In this document: piece after piece, positions 7,466 through 10,663 of the stretch | How the letters are laid out: the number at the start of each line of letters is the position of its first letter | Numbering within the stretch: the stretch's first letter is position 1 | Assembly (NCBI GenBank): GCA_021443405.1 | Contig: JABUUA010000053.1 | Location: forward strand, 1 to 10,663 | Direction: 5' to 3' | DNA length: 10,663 bases | Source: Bacteroidaceae bacterium | GTDB taxonomy: Bacteria; Bacteroidota; Bacteroidia; Bacteroidales; Bacteroidaceae | Position numbers and translations under genes: made by a program | The notes under the pieces: model-generated | Told to the model about the DNA's origin: nothing | What the model saw: only the letters and a program-made list of their open reading frames with translations | Database searches by the model: none

Positions 7466-9544
7466 ATGAAACTGATTAAGAATATTTATCCCCTGCTCGT
7501 TCTGGGAATTGTAGCGCTGACCGGTACGGCCGTTACTTCGTGTAACGACTCCATGCACGAGGAAAGCTATTATACGTTCACGGGCGAGTATTTGAGTGAC
7601 TATCTGCAGAGTCACGAGGACTACAGCGCTTTTGCCGAGATTGTGAAGCGGTCGGCTAACAGCACGCGAGGCGTTGATATCATGGACCTCGTTTCATGCT
7701 ATGGACAATTCACCTGTTTCGCGCCGACGAATGAGGCTGTAAATAAGTATTTGTCGGACAACGGATACGTATCTGTGTCAGACATCCCCTACGATGTGTG
7801 TGACACGATTGCTCGCACCCACATGTTCAATGGCGTGGTTTACACGACCAACGATTTGTTGGGCAGAAGTTCGATAGGTTATGTCAACATGAACGACCGC
7901 GACTTGGCTTTGAAAGATACTATCGTCACGGATGATGAGGGCGGCAACGAAGCTTCGTTGTTCGTCAATCGCACTGCGCTCATGATTATGAAGCAGTCCA
8001 ACGACTCTGTGCAGAATGGTATTGTTCACTCGCTCGACGCCGTTTTGTCAAGTTCAAGCGCCACCGTTGCTGACTTGATGGGTGAGAACCCCAACATTAC
8101 ATTGTTCAATGATGCAATGGAGGTCACCGGCTTGGCTGACGAGATTCGCAATCACGTGGAAGATTATTCATGGAATCCGGAACTCTTCGAGGATAAACTT
8201 GTTTACTCCGGCGCCCAGTGGGATTATTGCAATGTTCCGTTAAAGAAGAAATACGGTTATACGGTCTTTGCTTGTCCCGACAAAGTGTTGGCAAATCGCT
8301 ATGGAATTACCAACATGCAGGGACTCTACGATTACGGCCGTGAGATATATGGCGGTCCCGATGTCGATGTGACCGACCCCAATCAAGCTGATTTCTTAAA
8401 GTCGGAAGCAAGCCCCTTGCGTAAGTTGATTGCTTACAACATGATGCCACGCAAGATGAGCTATGAGCACATGACCACTATCTGTACTATCGAGACCTCT
8501 TATGTGAACCCCACCGAGTGGTATCCGACGTCGATGCCCTTATCGACCATGAAGATTGAGCGCCTGACAGTGAGCCGTTACCTCGGTACTGGAGAGACCC
8601 GCGGAATAGTTTGCCTCAACCGTGGCGATTTCAGTCGTGGCTATCGCGATATCTCTGGTATCCATGTGGATAAGAATATCGAAGGTGACTACGATAACAA
8701 CGGAACGAACGGTTATTACTTCACGACGGACGGCTTGGCCGACTTCGGAGAAATCACTAAACGTGACGTGTTCAACACGCGTCTGCGTTTCGACCTCTAT
8801 GACCTTTTCCCCGAATGTGCTAATAATAGTAATAAGGGCGACGCCATGCGTAGCGACCAAACAGAAGGCGGCGACGCAACCAACATCCCTTATCCCAAGG
8901 CTCCTTGCTATTGGTTCCCCAAGGGATATCTGGAAAATGTAAAGGTCAACGACGACGGTATTTTCCTGTATCAGGGATGCCGTAACACCTACTGGAGTTA
9001 CGAGGGCGATGAGTTCAATCTCGCAGGTCAGTCATACGACTTTACGTTCAACCTTCCCAGTGTTCCCAGTGGCACTTATCAGATTCGTCTTGGTTTCTGC
9101 TTGATGGCGTCTCGTGGTATTTGTCAGTTCTATGTCGATGGTGTTCCCGAAGGAATTCCTTTCGATATGCGTGACGGTAATTCTTCTGCACGTACAGGTT
9201 GGTTCGACCTTGAAAATAATAATTATTCAAAGGACGAGATGGAGGCAGCTAAGAAGAACATGCATAACTTAGGTTGGTATCATGGTCCTCGCAGTATCTT
9301 CAACTTTGGTGCTACTGGTATCAAGGATGGAACAAATGCTTCTCACCTTCGCTTTAGTACCCATGATAATACGTTGCGTTATGTAATTGCAACCAAGTAC
9401 CTTGATGAGAACGTGCAACATACCATCCGCATCAAGTCCGTATGGGCTGTGGGTGATGTTGTTGCCATGGTTGACTACCTTGAACTCGTGCCGAAGAGCG
9501 TATATGGCGTCGAAGGTGAGGGTAAGGCCGAAGACGATTGGTAA
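7466..9544 (+). CDS. FAS1 (fasciclin) domain lipoprotein with C-terminal beta-sandwich-like domain
   Basis: This 692-residue predicted surface lipoprotein has its lipobox VTSC ending at Cys26, followed by an acidic stretch (NDSMHEE) that would fit a Bacteroidota surface-export signal. FAS1 domain 1 spans about 36-196, with the H1 box FTCFAPTNEAV (82-92) and the H2 box GIVHSLDAVL (185-194). A second, diverged FAS1 domain spans about 200-430, with H1-like YTVFACPDKVL (265-275) and a degenerate H2 around NGYYFTTDGL (near 415-424). Residues from about 480 to the end are not FAS1. They are rich in aromatic and beta-prone residues and include FNLPSVPSGTYQIRLGF and GICQFYVDGVPEG, which look like a galactose-binding or carbohydrate-binding-type jelly roll. 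That last assignment is inference. The gene begins 6 bases after the SusD stop, so it is co-transcribed with it and probably works as an accessory surface protein for the same uptake system. No catalytic motif is visible. Confidence 0.85.
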   Translation: MKLIKNIYPLLVLGIVALTGTAVTSCNDSMHEESYYTFTGEYLSDYLQSHEDYSAFAEIVKRSANSTRGVDIMDLVSCYGQFTCFAPTNEAVNKYLSDNGYVSVSDIPYDVCDTIARTHMFNGVVYTTNDLLGRSSIGYVNMNDRDLALKDTIVTDDEGGNEASLFVNRTALMIMKQSNDSVQNGIVHSLDAVLSSSSATVADLMGENPNITLFNDAMEVTGLADEIRNHVEDYSWNPELFEDKLVYSGAQWDYCNVPLKKKYGYTVFACPDKVLANRYGITNMQGLYDYGREIYGGPDVDVTDPNQADFLKSEASPLRKLIAYNMMPRKMSYEHMTTICTIETSYVNPTEWYPTSMPLSTMKIERLTVSRYLGTGETRGIVCLNRGDFSRGYRDISGIHVDKNIEGDYDNNGTNGYYFTTDGLADFGEITKRDVFNTRLRFDLYDLFPECANNSNKGDAMRSDQTEGGDATNIPYPKAPCYWFPKGYLENVKVNDDGIFLYQGCRNTYWSYEGDEFNLAGQSYDFTFNLPSVPSGTYQIRLGFCLMASRGICQFYVDGVPEGIPFDMRDGNSSARTGWFDLENNNYSKDEMEAAKKNMHNLGWYHGPRSIFNFGATGIKDGTNASHLRFSTHDNTLRYVIATKYLDENVQHTIRIKSVWAVGDVVAMVDYLELVPKSVYGVEGEGKAEDDW

Positions 9545-9584
9545 TTTCTCGAAAGGTAATTAATAATTGATAAAGACAACTTAC

Positions 9585-10663
9585 ATGAAAATTTCTAAAA
9601 CCATAAAACTCATAGCAGCAGGGATGCTCTTTGCATCCCCCCTGTTGTGGTCTTCGTGTGCCGACACCTGGGGCGAACATTACGATGTGACCGAGGGCGG
9701 CATGGCTGACCAGCCAAGTCTGTTGCAGAATCTATCTGCTGACCCAGATTTGGCCAACTTCTATAAGACTCTTGTTGCAATTGGGGCTGGCGATATGCTG
9801 AATTCTTCGCAGCAGTTCACCATTTGGGCGCCCATCAATTTTTCCGCCGCTCAGGCCGACAGCGTCATTGCCGTCTATAATGCTCAGAAAGAAGCTGGCT
9901 TCAAACAGGAGGATAACAAGGCCATCACGCAGTTCTTGTATAATCATACGGCCATGTATTCGCGTCCAATCAGCAGCGTGACGAATGACACGGTCCGCAT
10001 GATGAACGACAAGTACATGCATCTTATTGGCACAAGCGCCAGCAGTGGTTCTTTGAATACCAATCCGTTCAACGAGATGATTACCTGCAACAACGGTATC
10101 ATCTATAAGACGGCGTATATGCAGAATTTCTTCCCTAATGTGAGAGAATATATCGAGCAGACTGCGGGACTGGATAGTGTTCTGGCATATATTCGGACGT
10201 ATGATGAGTATGAACTGGACGAAACGGCTTCTGTGCCGGGTGGTGTAGTGGATGGTAAGACGGTGTATCTCGATTCCGTAACTTATCTCCATAACAATTT
10301 CTTGTCGCGTCTGGATGCGCAGATTTCTCGTGAGGATAGTAATTACACGGTGATTGTTCCCACGAATGAAGTTTGGAAGGCGAAGTACGAGAAGATTCGT
10401 GAGTACTATCGTTATTATTCTCCCGACCCTGAGACATTGCCTCAGTCCAATGACCTTTCGTCGGCAGAGAACTATTGCAAGAATGTACTCCTGCAGTCGT
10501 GCTTTTTCAACACGAGTGAGTCGTCGAAGTACAACAAGAATCCTAAGGACTCTCTCTGCAACACGATGTATTATGAGCGCCAGCAGCATTGGCCCCGTAG
10601 GAATGTTCTCTATAATACCGGCGACTTGCTGGCAGATATGGAAATGCAGGAATGTAAATGGTT
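9585..10663 (+). CDS. FAS1 (fasciclin) domain lipoprotein, cut off by the window end
   Basis: The reading frame stays open for 359 codons to the last base, so the 3' end is missing. The N-terminus MKISKTIKLIAAGMLF...LLWSSC is a lipoprotein signal peptide with Cys25; Trp at the -3 position is atypical but tolerable in Bacteroidota. CADTWGEHYDV follows, then FAS1 domain 1 from about residue 45: LLQNLSADPDLANFYKTL, the H1-like FTIWAPIN (78-85), NKAITQFLYNHTAMYS in the middle and an H2-like NNGIIYKTAYM. A second FAS1 domain starts with the YLHNNFLSRLDAQISRED segment and has the H1 box YTVIVPTNEVW. The pattern is close to the FAS1 fragment at 1572-2258 (YTIYVPGNDAV), so the two could be of one subfamily. 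It lies 40 bases after the preceding FAS1 gene in an AT-rich spacer without a visible terminator, and is probably in the same operon. Confidence 0.85.
   Translation, partial: MKISKTIKLIAAGMLFASPLLWSSCADTWGEHYDVTEGGMADQPSLLQNLSADPDLANFYKTLVAIGAGDMLNSSQQFTIWAPINFSAAQADSVIAVYNAQKEAGFKQEDNKAITQFLYNHTAMYSRPISSVTNDTVRMMNDKYMHLIGTSASSGSLNTNPFNEMITCNNGIIYKTAYMQNFFPNVREYIEQTAGLDSVLAYIRTYDEYELDETASVPGGVVDGKTVYLDSVTYLHNNFLSRLDAQISREDSNYTVIVPTNEVWKAKYEKIREYYRYYSPDPETLPQSNDLSSAENYCKNVLLQSCFFNTSESSKYNKNPKDSLCNTMYYERQQHWPRRNVLYNTGDLLADMEMQECKW

Noticed and set aside
1..10663. CRISPR arrays, tRNA or rRNA genes, phage genes, defence systems
   Set aside because: No regularly spaced repeats, cloverleaf-like or rRNA-like stretches, or phage or defence protein families were seen.

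Overview
The window appears to join two unrelated pieces of DNA. The first piece runs from 1 to about 1565. It holds a YbdG-type MscS channel gene on the minus strand and, diverging from it, the first ~64 codons of a COG0523/CobW-family GTPase. The second piece runs from about 1565 to the end. It is a Bacteroidota SusC/SusD-type nutrient-uptake locus on the plus strand, of the kind common in Prevotella and relatives. It has a SusC TonB-dependent transporter with its N-terminal extension, a SusD lipoprotein, several fasciclin-domain (FAS1) lipoproteins, very short gene spacings and no Shine-Dalgarno sequences.

Layout: 1-148 is intergenic, with a nested palindrome at 7-43. 149-1345 (-) is the MscS/YbdG-like channel. 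1346-1379 is a short divergent spacer. 1380-2258 (+) is an in-frame hybrid ORF, with a GTPase N-terminus followed directly by the C-terminal half of a FAS1 protein. 2258-5605 is SusC, 5627-7459 SusD, 7466-9544 a FAS1 lipoprotein with a predicted C-terminal beta-sandwich, and 9585 to beyond the window end a further FAS1 lipoprotein.

The four plus-strand genes from the FAS1 remnant to SusD and the next FAS1 gene are packed tightly (TGATG overlap, 21 bp, 6 bp), and the last gene follows after 40 bp. This looks like one operon of the form fas-susC-susD-fas-fas. SusC would be the outer-membrane pore and SusD its lid. The FAS1 lipoproteins would be surface accessory proteins, perhaps binding substrate or partner molecules. 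No glycoside hydrolase, lyase, peptidase, sulfatase or regulator lies in the window, so the substrate cannot be named.

The most important observation is the hybrid ORF at 1380-2258. It lacks the rest of the GTPase and also the signal peptide and N-terminal half of the FAS1 lipoprotein, so it is best explained by an assembly or amplification chimera, less likely by a real recombination. The organism of the left piece cannot be fixed from sequence alone. The palindrome style and the YbdG homologue would fit a rumen or gut bacterium such as Fibrobacter, but that is a guess.
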